Source: an uncultured Clostridia bacterium (GTDB taxonomy: Bacteria; Bacillota; Clostridia; Christensenellales; Aristaeellaceae). From it: DNA of 55,357 bases. How positions within the stretch are numbered: the stretch's first letter is position 1; each line of letters opens with the position of its first letter. The position numbers and the translations under genes are program-made. Shown here one piece after another: positions 31,914-39,780 of this stretch. The stretch spans positions 1-55,357 of the forward strand of contig CAKUCW010000015.1 in NCBI GenBank assembly GCA_934643825.1. Direction: 5' to 3'. The notes below the pieces were generated by a model. It did no database searches and had not been told where the DNA came from. It saw nothing but the letters and a program-made list of their open reading frames with translations.

Positions 31914-34900
31914 TTAATTCATCTGTATCGCGTCGTTCTCCTCAAGCTCCTTCAAGAGCTTCTGTTTCAGCTGCTCCACATAGTCCTCGATTTCCGCCGC
32001 GCTGCTCAGCCGTTTCTGCGGCAGAACGTCGTAGCGGCGGATGGTCTTGACGCGCAGGCTCGGCGCACTCTGCCCGTGCAGCCCCGCCATCAGCTGTTCC
32101 AGCCGCCTGCATTGCCCGTCGCGATAGGTAAGAATCTGGGTGATGATGGCGTCCAGCTCGACGGGGCTTTTCGCTTCCAGTGCGCGAACCTTAAAGGCTT
32201 CCAGCTGGTCGTCGATTCTGCGGATATCGCCGCGCAGCTCCGGCTCGTCTCCCGCGAGGGTATGCACGTCGCCGCGTGCCTGAATGATGGTCTCCTCCAC
32301 GCGGGCGCGGCGGGCGTCGCTGATGCGCGTATAGGCATGATCAACGGCTGCTTTCAGCTCGGGCAGGCGTTTGATCTCGCGATAGGGGCGCTTCATTTGG
32401 ACGATGGCGCGGATAGCCTTTGCCGCCTCCGCCGCCTGCGGTTCGTCCGCGAAATAATGGATATCGCGCTCCGCCTGTTCGCTCAGGCGATATGCGTCGC
32501 GGAACACGTCCGCCTGATTTTTGAAGAAGAATTCGACCTCCGCGATATCCTCCTTCCAGTCAAGCAAATCATCCTCCGCACGGGTAAAGGCTTCCAGCAT
32601 CGCCACGTTGTCGCCGCGCCGATCGAGGATGCCGCCGATGAGTGCCGCGCCCCGCTCGACGACGTCCTTCCCCGGATAGGGCATTGCGCCCTGATACCAC
32701 TTCAGCAGATCGCCGCACTGCCTTTTCTTCTCGCTCAGCAGCGAAACGATCTGCCCGCAGAGGTTTTCCTCGTCCTGCTTGATATCCATCGTATCAAACA
32801 GTTCGACCGCCTGCGCTCTGGCTTTTTTCATCAGCGCATCGGACGGGGTGACGCGCAGTTTGACGAGCGTTTTTTCCATCTCAGCGCGTTTTCTCAGGCA
32901 GTCCACCGCACGCCGCTCGGCGTAGGGAATCGCCAGATTGTCGCGGATGAGCTGCAATTTCTGTGCGTGCATCAGCGAGGCAATCAGTGCCGCGATATCC
33001 AGCTCCCGCCAGCCGTAGGGGACTCCCTGATAACGCTTTTGAAGCTCAGCGACGGTGACGGCGATATGCTGCCGCTCGCGCACCTCCATAAACTGCTGGA
33101 TTTCCTCGATGGCGCGTGCGTTGGGCGCATCCACGCCGAGCATGGTTTCCTGCTGCGTTTCTCCGGAGAGGATGCGGCGGATGTCCTCGTCGCTTCCCGC
33201 GAATTCGTTGACATAATTCAGCTTGCTGTAAACGTCCTCGATCAGATAGCCCATTGCCTGATCCAGCGCGTCCTTGACGTTTTGCGCACGGATGTTCATC
33301 CGTTCTCCCGCGATGTAGAACGCGCCCTTGACGATGGCTTCTTTGAGCAGCGTTGCGGCGGTTCTTTCGTGCTCGTGCGCCTCGCTCTGCCGCGCCTGAA
33401 TGATCTTGCGAATCGCTTCGGGCAGCTGGCTGACGTTGCGGCTCTTGACATATTTCGCGATGCGCAGCATCTCTTCGATTTCATTGTAATAGCCGTTGCC
33501 GTCCAGCAGCACAATGGCTTCGCTGTTTGCGCGGGATTGCAGGCGCAGACTGCTGTCCCCGCTTTCCGCCAATTCGGATTCGGCGGTTACAATGCGCAGG
33601 CGGATGCCGCCGAGCTGCTGACCGCGGATGCCGTTATTCACCATCTGATCGTAGGTGAAATCATACCGATTCTTGTAGCGGTATTTCTTGCCGGGGTACA
33701 GGTCGCCGAACACCGTTTCACCGATTTTGCCGATGACTTCGGTCGGATCGACGTTCTGGCTGCGGATTTCGTTGTTGATTTCCTGTTCTTCGTCGGTCAG
33801 GAACAGATAGATTTCGCCGTTGCGGGAGACATAGTTTTCGTGAACCAGCCTGTCCAGCGCCTGCTGAATGTCGCGGCGCATGGTGATCTTGTCGTCATGC
33901 ACATCGGAGATCATCAGTGTGCAAATGTTTTCCAGATTGCTTGCCATGCCGTCTACATAGCGGATGAGGAACAGCAGCTTGAGAATATCCACGTCCCCGC
34001 GCTTCAGCCCGTCTCCCGCTGCCGCGCCGCGCTCCGCCCTGTCGATGACGCGGCGGACAGCGCCGTCCAAAAACGTGTGTACCGTGTCATAAAAGCGATA
34101 GAACGGAACGAACGCACGCTCGTCACAGTCCTGCATGCTCTGCGCCGCCTCCTGAAACGCGGAGAGCATGGAGCGTTCGCCGCCGGAGAGATGCTTGCCG
34201 GAAGAGCCGCTCTTTCGAACCTGCACCAACACATCCTGAAGCAGGCGGAATTGATACGGCACAAACGGATACGCCTCGACAAACTCCTCTTCCGCGCCAT
34301 AACCCTTCATATCCGCGGGCGTGTCCTTGGCGAAGCAGAACAGATTGCGCATCACCGAGGCATTTTGGTGATACGTCATTCGAAGCAGCTCTGCCGCCGC
34401 ATCGTTTTTCGCCAGAATACGCCGCTTGATGACCTCATCCACCGACGCGGAGGACAGGCTCAGCCGCGTGTTAAAACGCCCCTGTATTTTGGAAAAGTCG
34501 TTGCCCTTGACATGCGTCACCGCGTCGATGTCCTCCTGACTGGTGACGATGACCCACACCTTGCCCTTGCAGCGCGAGCCCAGCTCCTCCACCAACGTCT
34601 GCAAGTTGAGCATCATGCCTGAATTGTCGCCGATGTATTGCCCGATTTCATCGACCAGGAACACGAGGTGGAAATTCGGCGCTTTGCTCTCCACATATTC
34701 CGCAATTTCGCGCCCCAACCGCTCGATGCTCATTTCGGCGGTCTCTTCGCCGTTGAACCAGTTGCGTGCCGCGTTTTCACTCATGCCCGCCGTTTGAATC
34801 AGCGCGGCAACCACGTCGTCCTCCCAAAACGCGAAAGCTTCCCGTGCGGTTGCCCACGGCTCGGTGTTGATGGTTTCAAACGCCGCCTTGAACGCTTCCA

Positions 34901-35429
34901 GCTTGCCCTGTCTGTCCAAAAAGCGTTCCAGCGTCGCGACCTTCATGTCATCGCCGTAATAACCGCAATGCTCGTAAAATACCTTCGTAAATACCCGCAG
35001 AATCGCGTCCTGATCCTTGCCCATCGGCGATTTCGCATCGATGTTGAACAGAATCGTCTCCGTCGGCACCTCGCTTACGCGACGCATCATCGCATAGCGC
35101 AGCGGATCAAAGCTAAATTTATCCTCAAAATAATCAATGGCATGCTTTCCGCCGATTTCCTCATTCGCCAACAGATACGACAGGATTTTAAGGAAATGCG
35201 ATTTACCGCTTCCGAAAAAGCCGCTGATCCATACGCCCATCTGGTCGGTCACGCCGTCCACGCTTTGCTCATAGTGATCGTAAAAGGAACCGAAATGCTT
35301 GCGCAGTTCGCGTGTGATGACGTATTCCTCCAGCTCCTGCCGACGGTTTTCGTCGTCCGTCTGCATGACCTTGATTACGCCGTTGATTTGTCTGTCGATG
35401 TCCTTTTGAAACATGTCGTAAATCTTCAT
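31914..35429 (-). CDS. brxC: BREX P-loop ATPase BrxC
   Basis: BrxC, 1171 aa, the large ATPase of BREX type 1. The Walker A motif is GFFGSGKSHFLKIL (about residues 70–83), preceded by the typical GVTDQMGVWISGF. A Walker B-like segment FHLVFLVDEIGQYIGDN lies near 250. The long C-terminal half is helical. ATG 35429 follows AAAGGATGA, 7 nt after brxB; GTG two codons earlier is also in frame. The length is normal and no damage is seen. Confidence 0.94.
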   Translation of the reverse strand: MKIYDMFQKDIDRQINGVIKVMQTDDENRRQELEEYVITRELRKHFGSFYDHYEQSVDGVTDQMGVWISGFFGSGKSHFLKILSYLLANEEIGGKHAIDYFEDKFSFDPLRYAMMRRVSEVPTETILFNIDAKSPMGKDQDAILRVFTKVFYEHCGYYGDDMKVATLERFLDRQGKLEAFKAAFETINTEPWATAREAFAFWEDDVVAALIQTAGMSENAARNWFNGEETAEMSIERLGREIAEYVESKAPNFHLVFLVDEIGQYIGDNSGMMLNLQTLVEELGSRCKGKVWVIVTSQEDIDAVTHVKGNDFSKIQGRFNTRLSLSSASVDEVIKRRILAKNDAAAELLRMTYHQNASVMRNLFCFAKDTPADMKGYGAEEEFVEAYPFVPYQFRLLQDVLVQVRKSGSSGKHLSGGERSMLSAFQEAAQSMQDCDERAFVPFYRFYDTVHTFLDGAVRRVIDRAERGAAAGDGLKRGDVDILKLLFLIRYVDGMASNLENICTLMISDVHDDKITMRRDIQQALDRLVHENYVSRNGEIYLFLTDEEQEINNEIRSQNVDPTEVIGKIGETVFGDLYPGKKYRYKNRYDFTYDQMVNNGIRGQQLGGIRLRIVTAESELAESGDSSLRLQSRANSEAIVLLDGNGYYNEIEEMLRIAKYVKSRNVSQLPEAIRKIIQARQSEAHEHERTAATLLKEAIVKGAFYIAGERMNIRAQNVKDALDQAMGYLIEDVYSKLNYVNEFAGSDEDIRRILSGETQQETMLGVDAPNARAIEEIQQFMEVRERQHIAVTVAELQKRYQGVPYGWRELDIAALIASLMHAQKLQLIRDNLAIPYAERRAVDCLRKRAEMEKTLVKLRVTPSDALMKKARAQAVELFDTMDIKQDEENLCGQIVSLLSEKKRQCGDLLKWYQGAMPYPGKDVVERGAALIGGILDRRGDNVAMLEAFTRAEDDLLDWKEDIAEVEFFFKNQADVFRDAYRLSEQAERDIHYFADEPQAAEAAKAIRAIVQMKRPYREIKRLPELKAAVDHAYTRISDARRARVEETIIQARGDVHTLAGDEPELRGDIRRIDDQLEAFKVRALEAKSPVELDAIITQILTYRDGQCRRLEQLMAGLHGQSAPSLRVKTIRRYDVLPQKRLSSAAEIEDYVEQLKQKLLKELEENDAIQMN

Positions 35430-35436
35430 TTGCACG

Positions 35437-36009
35437 TCATCCTTTCACGATATTAAACGCACGATAGTAATTGTCGTCTTCAAATTCGCCGAACAGCGTC
35501 AGGCTCTGCCCGGAGTATTCGCCCGGGTACAGCAGCACCACCGGAACGTCGTCAAACACATGCTGCAAATTGTTAAGCACGTTATGGCTGCGCATATAGG
35601 GATAGACCCGTCCCACACCGCCGATGATGACCACGTCACCCTCCCGATGCGGCTCGTATTTCATCTTGTCCACATAAGCCTGCGGCGGTGCGATGCGTTG
35701 AATCTGCTGACGCATAAATTCCTGACCGCGCTGCTTTTCCATCTGCCCGATCCGGTCAAGAATCCGTTTTTCTCTGCAAACATCCAGCAGAATCTCATAT
35801 AAATCGTAAAAAACTACGCGGCATTTGCTCTGCTTGCCCGTGTATTCCGTGCGTATATCCTGCACAAACGCTCGAACCGCCATCTCTTCTTCCGGCAGAT
35901 AGGCAAAAATATAAAGCCCGACCTCGTTGGACAACCCCTTGTTTTGCAAAAAGCCTTCGTCGTCAAACATCGCCCGCAGCGCATCCAGTCTCGATTCGAT
36001 TCCGCTCAT
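35437..36009 (-). CDS. brxB: BREX protein BrxB (DUF1788)
   Basis: BrxB, 190 aa, conserved second gene of BREX type 1. It shows the DUF1788 features: NEVGLYIFAYLPEEEMAVRAFV, CRVVFYDLYEILLDV, the GVGRVYPYMRSHNVLNNLQ block and VVLLYPGEYSGQSLTLFGEF. ATG 36009 follows GGAGGGG, 11 nt after brxA. The molecular role is not settled. It is essential for defence in tested systems. Confidence 0.93.
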   Translation of the reverse strand: MSGIESRLDALRAMFDDEGFLQNKGLSNEVGLYIFAYLPEEEMAVRAFVQDIRTEYTGKQSKCRVVFYDLYEILLDVCREKRILDRIGQMEKQRGQEFMRQQIQRIAPPQAYVDKMKYEPHREGDVVIIGGVGRVYPYMRSHNVLNNLQHVFDDVPVVLLYPGEYSGQSLTLFGEFEDDNYYRAFNIVKG

Positions 36010-36020
36010 AAGCCCCTCCG

Positions 36021-36623
36021 TCAATCCAAAATATTGAACGCAGGCAGAAATACACGAAGCTCGTTCTCCCGCAGCTCATTTTCCATCTCCATCGGCAGCA
36101 GGACAGGATTTAGCTTTTCCGTGCGCATGTCATCCAGATAGCCCGTCTCTGCCAGACACCGATGCAGCACGCTCTTAATCTTCTTGACCGTCTGTTCGCT
36201 CCAACCCGCAACCTGCTCATCCCGTTCCATCAGACGCATCATGAACAGGTTCATATCCATCTGAGTGATCGAATAATCCAGCGTGCGATACTTTTCTCCC
36301 ACCACGCCGACCATGAACTCCGCCACCAGTCTGTTTTGCAGCATCAGCGCAATCAGCGCCGCCAGCTTTCCATCGGTCGCCAGTCCTTCCGCCAAAGCCT
36401 CCATGATGCACGGCATGCCTTTGATTTGCGCCACACGCTTCAGGCATGCGCGACATTTGCTTTTGATTTCCCGCTGCGTCGGGTATTGAAACAGGTTGTC
36501 ATCGTAAACTCTGTTTAATATTTCTTCTTCCGTCAACCCCTGCATCGTCAGCTGCGCCACCTTGCGCATCTCCAAAAACATAAACTGTTCCCTTGTCAAA
36601 GCACCGTCATATATCCCGCTCAT
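36021..36623 (-). CDS. brxA: BREX protein BrxA (DUF1819)
   Basis: BrxA, 200 aa, first gene of the operon. It is a small helical DUF1819 protein (MSGIYDGALTREQFMFLEMR, then the DNA-binding-like helical segments EEEILNRVYDDNLFQYPTQR and VLHRCLAETGYLDD). ATG 36623 follows CGGAGGA. Codons extending to 36683 run into the invertible segment and are rejected. Directly upstream lies the left inverted repeat (36645–36663); in this orientation a terminator and no promoter face the gene, so the operon appears to be switched off. Confidence 0.92.
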   Translation of the reverse strand: MSGIYDGALTREQFMFLEMRKVAQLTMQGLTEEEILNRVYDDNLFQYPTQREIKSKCRACLKRVAQIKGMPCIMEALAEGLATDGKLAALIALMLQNRLVAEFMVGVVGEKYRTLDYSITQMDMNLFMMRLMERDEQVAGWSEQTVKKIKSVLHRCLAETGYLDDMRTEKLNPVLLPMEMENELRENELRVFLPAFNILD

Positions 36624-36644
36624 GCGTTCCTCCGTTGCCGAAAT

Positions 36645-36663
36645 GTGTACTTTTTGAAAACTA
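36645..36663. repeat. Left inverted repeat of the invertible BREX promoter
   Basis: GTGTACTTTTTGAAAACTA, 19 bp, the exact reverse complement of 36895–36913. It lies 22 bp before the brxA start. Confidence 0.92.
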
Positions 36664-36687
36664 AAAAAGGATGCAAAGAGCATCCTT
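36664..36687 (-). terminator. Terminator facing brxA (OFF orientation)
   Basis: On the minus strand, AAGGATGC-TCTTT-GCATCC followed by TTTTTTAG, an ideal rho-independent terminator. It would stop read-through from the recombinase gene into brxA while the switch is in this orientation. A second copy of the hairpin (36813–36834) lacks the T-run. Confidence 0.8.
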
Positions 36688-36812
36688 GCAGCTTGTTGAC
36701 ATAAGCAAACTTGGCTTGAATAGCAAAATCAAGAAATTCAGCTATTCTTTCATTTGCGGAAAGGGCTATTCTCCCCCCTTCGGGGGGAGAATAGCTTTTT
36801 GTCTACAGTCTG
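36688..36812. mobile_element. Dispersed repeat family B, copy 2, inside the invertible segment
   Basis: A 125-bp element (GCAGCTTGTTGACATAAGC … GTCTACAGTCTG) lying exactly between two identical 22-bp copies of the hairpin sequence at 36666–36687 and 36813–36834. Its ends are imperfectly inverted (TTGTTGACATAAGC against GCTTTTTGTCTACAG), and it holds the GGCTATTCTCCCCCC hairpin. It has the look of a small non-coding insertion element that duplicated or captured its target. Confidence 0.6.
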
Positions 36813-36850
36813 AAAGGATGCAAAGAGCATCCTTGGTTATACATAAATCA

Positions 36851-36879
36851 TTGAAAAATAGGGACTGTCAGACTATAAT
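36851..36879 (+). promoter_or_regulatory. Sigma-A promoter inside the invertible segment
   Basis: TTGAAA (36851–36856), a 17-bp spacer and a perfect TATAAT (36874–36879) on the plus strand. In the orientation present it fires across the right inverted repeat into the 3' end of the recombinase gene, giving antisense RNA to it. No comparable promoter is visible on the minus strand of the segment. Confidence 0.85.
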
Positions 36880-36894
36880 AAACATGGGTAAATA

Positions 36895-36913
36895 TAGTTT
36901 TCAAAAAGTACAC
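36895..36913. repeat. Right inverted repeat of the invertible BREX promoter
   Basis: TAGTTTTCAAAAAGTACAC, 19 bp, the exact reverse complement of 36645–36663. It ends one base before the recombinase stop codon (36915–36917), so site and enzyme gene are packed together. Confidence 0.92.
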
Positions 36914-36914
36914 C

Positions 36915-37532
36915 TTATGAAACGATTTCATTATTTTTTTGCTCGACCTTCGCTTTCCGATAAAATGTCGAAACGCTCATCTGGCAAAGCTTCGCCGCCT
37001 GTCGCAATGAAATCTGTTTTTCATACCACGCCTTGGTCGTCTCCTCAAAATTCTCCGGCAATAAAAGAAGCGGCCGCCCGAAACGAACGCCGCGTTCTTT
37101 GGCTGCTGCTATACCCTCCGCCTGTCTTTTTCTGATGCTGTTCCGTTCGCTTTCCGCAACAAATGAAAGAATTTGCAGCACCAGATCCGCGATAAACGTA
37201 CCCAGCAGGTTCTTTTCCCGCCTTGTGTCCAGCAGTTCCATATCCAGAACACAGATATCCGCGCCGATTTCTTTCGTCAGTATGCGCCATTGACGCTGCA
37301 CTTCTTCGTAATTGCGTCCAAGTCGGTCTATACTGACGATATACAGCAAATCGCCGCGCTTTATTTTTTTGAGCATTCGCCGATATTCCGGTCTTTCAAA
37401 ATTCTGACCGGACTGTTTATCCACAAAGATATCCTTGGGCGCGACGCCCATCTCCCGTATCGCGATTCGCTGCCTGTCCTCATTTTGATCCGTGCTCGAT
37501 ACACGAATGTAACCAAATATCCGATTTGCCAT
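36915..37532 (-). CDS. Serine recombinase (DNA invertase/resolvase family)
   Basis: A 205-aa small serine recombinase. The catalytic serine is in FGYIRVSSTDQNEDRQ (about residues 6–21). Also seen are DKQSGQNFERPEYRRMLKKI, the active-site arginines in VSIDRLGRNYEE, the long E-helix (LVLQILSFVAESERNSIRKR) and a C-terminal Hin-like helix-turn-helix (SLRQAAKLCQMSVSTFYRKA). Length and layout match DNA invertases such as Pin and Hin. Its stop codon abuts the right inverted repeat of the switch, so it most likely inverts that segment and turns BREX on and off. A resolvase role is the alternative. Confidence 0.88.
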   Translation of the reverse strand: MANRIFGYIRVSSTDQNEDRQRIAIREMGVAPKDIFVDKQSGQNFERPEYRRMLKKIKRGDLLYIVSIDRLGRNYEEVQRQWRILTKEIGADICVLDMELLDTRREKNLLGTFIADLVLQILSFVAESERNSIRKRQAEGIAAAKERGVRFGRPLLLLPENFEETTKAWYEKQISLRQAAKLCQMSVSTFYRKAKVEQKNNEIVS

Positions 37533-38100
37533 TTCCTGTTCCGCCTTTCTTTATTGTGCATATACGCTATGGGCATTGTAGCGGAACAAAAGAAGAAACG
37601 GTAGGTCATTTTTCTTTTCAATACAGCATTTCATCCATAGCAAGAAGTCTCTACTCCATTCACTTCGGAAACCTTTTACCTGCAGGCAATGCGCAACGAT
37701 ACCATTTTGTGCATTCCCATACCGGAACGTCAGTAATTCGGGAAACATCTCCATTCAGACGGCTTATTTTGTCTTCGAAAAATCTGATTTCATGATATTA
37801 CATACACGTTGTATTCGCTGTTCAGACCTATTTCTTCATTTTCAGACCCGTTTAATCATCACGCAAGATGCGCAACAGGCAATTCCGGAGTACACATATC
37901 TTCGCCTTTATTGCATAAGGAAGTCCACGGTCAGATCCAACGTTTATCCACCGGACTATGAGCGACCTGAAACCGGCGGCTTCTTCGATGTACTGTTATG
38001 CAGCAAAATCGCTAATATACGTTTCTGGCGTAATATGAAAAAAGCTTTGGCATTTGTAATTGCGTTCATTCTTTTGATTGCATGCGCATTCTTTGATTGA
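37533..38100. other. Intergenic region upstream of the recombinase
   Basis: No convincing full gene. The end of this stretch encodes a 21-residue hydrophobic peptide (38035–38100, MKKALAFVIAFILLIACAFF) that looks like a lipoprotein signal cut off by a stop. The reading frame before it (…YPPDYERPETGGFFDVLL…) is open but has no good start. Probably decayed sequence. Confidence 0.35.
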
Positions 38101-38129
38101 ACTCTGTCCGATGTCCATGTATAATCAGA

Positions 38130-38374
38130 TCAGAAGATGATATGCCATGTCAGAAACACCCAAGAAGATGCTGTTTCTGGCAATTTTGAAATTCCGCGAA
38201 TTACACAGCCGGAATCCGATTACAGCCTGAGTGACGCACGCAAGAGCATCCGCGCATGTTCTCAGGTAAAGTAGAAACTGCGCATGTAACTGTGCGTCAT
38301 AATTTCATCGGTGAATGGCTTGATGGATTCGGATTGGAGATCGAATTCGCAAAGGGATCAGAGCCTGAAGCATA
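38130..38374 (+). pseudogene. Gene remnant, possibly WYL-domain regulator C-terminus
   Basis: Open fragments in two frames, one ending DYSLSDARKSIRACSQ and another reading VTVRHNFIGEWLDGFGLEIEF. The second resembles the last strand and helix of WYL-domain regulators. There is no start and the frames are broken. The assignment is weak; it marks the right boundary of the accessory region. Confidence 0.25.
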
Positions 38375-38452
38375 AGCCTTGATTCATACCGATAAATTTT
38401 CACTTTTTACTGGCTCAACATGTATAGCGACTATATTAAGGAAGGCATACGG

Positions 38453-39244
38453 ATGGAAAACAGCCGCGAATGGAATGAGATGATTCTTCAAAACTACGGC
38501 GAGCTTTATGACGTCATTCTCAGCTATCTCAAAGAGAATTGTCTGGTTACCCATTTTCCTATCCAAGGCGACCAATACGCCGAACAATCGAACAGGCTGC
38601 TTCTTGTCGGTCGTTCTCTCAATGGATGGGGATGCGAAGACGAATACAGCGGCGCTTTTCAATATGCAAAAGCACCCGTGCGCGACGATTATACGGAAAA
38701 AGCATGCCGTGCATTGTTTGCAAAACACAGGTATGGATTTATCGAGGAAAATCAGATCAAACATCATTACGATACGATTGCAAAAAGTGCATTTTGGAGA
38801 ACAGCAAAACTGATAAGCAGTGAAATCGTCGGTTTTCCGCTCGATGAAGAATGTTGGTACGAACGAATCGCCTGGGCAAATCTCTTTCCGGTGGCACCAA
38901 GCGAAGGCGGAAATCCGTCCGATCATTTGATTTCAGCGCAAAGACAGGTCGCCAAAAAACTGCTGAATCAAACCATAGCCGTCTATAAGCCAACGCATAT
39001 CCTATTTGTCACCGGATGGGATCATTGGATGTACTATGAAACCGATGATAAAAAAGATGGACATTTTCAATGTATGCTTGACGGTATTCCTGAAGCCGAA
39101 ATGAAGAACATCACCGACGAAAAGAAGGCTGTCATTTGGCGCGGCATGTGCCGGAACGCAAAAATCGTAATTGCAAACAGACCGGAGCGAAAGCCTGAAG
39201 CAGAATATGCCAAGAAGGTCTTACAGGCTTTTCAAAATATCTGA
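38453..39244 (+). CDS. Hypothetical protein, 263 aa
   Basis: Not recognised as a named gene. ATG 38453 has AAGGAAGG 7 nt upstream. Near the N-terminus it has RLLLVGRSLNGWGCED (about residues 45–60), and later ERIAWANLFPVAPSEGGNPS and HILFVTGWDHWMY. The first (L-L-V-G-R-x-x-N-G-W) and the aligned N-P-x-D/S and G-x-D-x-W segments recall uracil-DNA-glycosylase-like folds, but the catalytic signature is not clear. It is monocistronic, at the edge of the accessory region. A nucleic-acid or nucleotide role is only a guess. Confidence 0.6.
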   Translation: MENSREWNEMILQNYGELYDVILSYLKENCLVTHFPIQGDQYAEQSNRLLLVGRSLNGWGCEDEYSGAFQYAKAPVRDDYTEKACRALFAKHRYGFIEENQIKHHYDTIAKSAFWRTAKLISSEIVGFPLDEECWYERIAWANLFPVAPSEGGNPSDHLISAQRQVAKKLLNQTIAVYKPTHILFVTGWDHWMYYETDDKKDGHFQCMLDGIPEAEMKNITDEKKAVIWRGMCRNAKIVIANRPERKPEAEYAKKVLQAFQNI

Positions 39245-39363
39245 CGAGTAAAAAACACGTTTCTCCGGGATTGACCCGTTTGAGCTGAAAAAGGAGTTTT
39301 CCTCTGACGAATCGAATATATTCGCCATAACCTGCCCATGGCAGAAGAAGGGAGCATCACGAT

Positions 39364-39768
39364 ATGGATCAATTGAGCGAAGGCATCCGCAAACTCATCC
39401 TCGCCGGCATCGGCGCGGTTGCGGCAACCAAGGAAAAATCCGAAGTCATTCTGGATGAACTGGTTAAAAAAGGCGAGCTGACCGTCGAACAGGGCAAAGT
39501 GCTCAACGAAGAACTCAAGCACAATATGAAGGAAGTCATCCGGGATAACGTCACCCTTCATGTGGTGCCGGACGATGAAGAAGATCCGGAAACCCCGGAA
39601 GAAGAGGGCAAACCCCCAGCCCATGACGACCTGATGGACGCCGTGGACGGCATGAACGACGAGCAGCTTGCCGCATTGAAGGCGCGTATTCAGGCTGCCG
39701 AAGCCGCTCGCGCCGAGAAGACCGAAAAGCCCGAAGAATCTTCCTCTGACGAAAACGCCGAAGGATAA
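39364..39768 (+). CDS. Phasin-like protein upstream of the AarF kinase
   Basis: A 134-aa protein with an amphipathic helical N-terminal half (LSEGIRKLILAGIGAVAATK, then EVILDELVKKGELTVEQGKV), the pattern of phasin or polyhydroxyalkanoate-regulator-like proteins. The C-terminal half is acidic and disordered. It lies 12 nt before the AarF/UbiB kinase gene, a pairing common in Clostridia, so a joint membrane-lipid or quinone-like role is possible. No polyhydroxyalkanoate genes are nearby. Confidence 0.7.
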   Translation: MDQLSEGIRKLILAGIGAVAATKEKSEVILDELVKKGELTVEQGKVLNEELKHNMKEVIRDNVTLHVVPDDEEDPETPEEEGKPPAHDDLMDAVDGMNDEQLAALKARIQAAEAARAEKTEKPEESSSDENAEG

Positions 39769-39780
39769 AAGGAGCATTCC

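Larger units (their letters stand above)
36645..36913. promoter_or_regulatory. Invertible promoter switch (269 bp) controlling the BREX operon
   Basis: Perfect 19-bp inverted repeats (36645–36663 and 36895–36913) enclose 231 bp between brxA and a serine recombinase gene. Inside are one strong sigma-A promoter on the plus strand, a terminator reading toward brxA, and a 125-bp family B repeat. As read, the promoter faces away from brxA: OFF. Inversion would map its -10 to 36679–36684 and its -35 to 36702–36707 on the minus strand, with a start near 36672 and a leader of about 50 nt free of terminators. The layout is that of Hin-type phase-variable promoters. Inversion itself is inferred. Confidence 0.82.

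Noticed and set aside
36813..36834. The second 22-bp hairpin copy as an active terminator
   Set aside because: It lacks a T-run on the minus strand and is followed by GGTTATAC on the plus strand, so only the copy at 36664–36687 looks functional.
37551..37754. 67-codon minus-strand frame upstream of the recombinase
   Set aside because: No ribosome site, no hydrophobic or domain pattern, and it runs into the recombinase leader.
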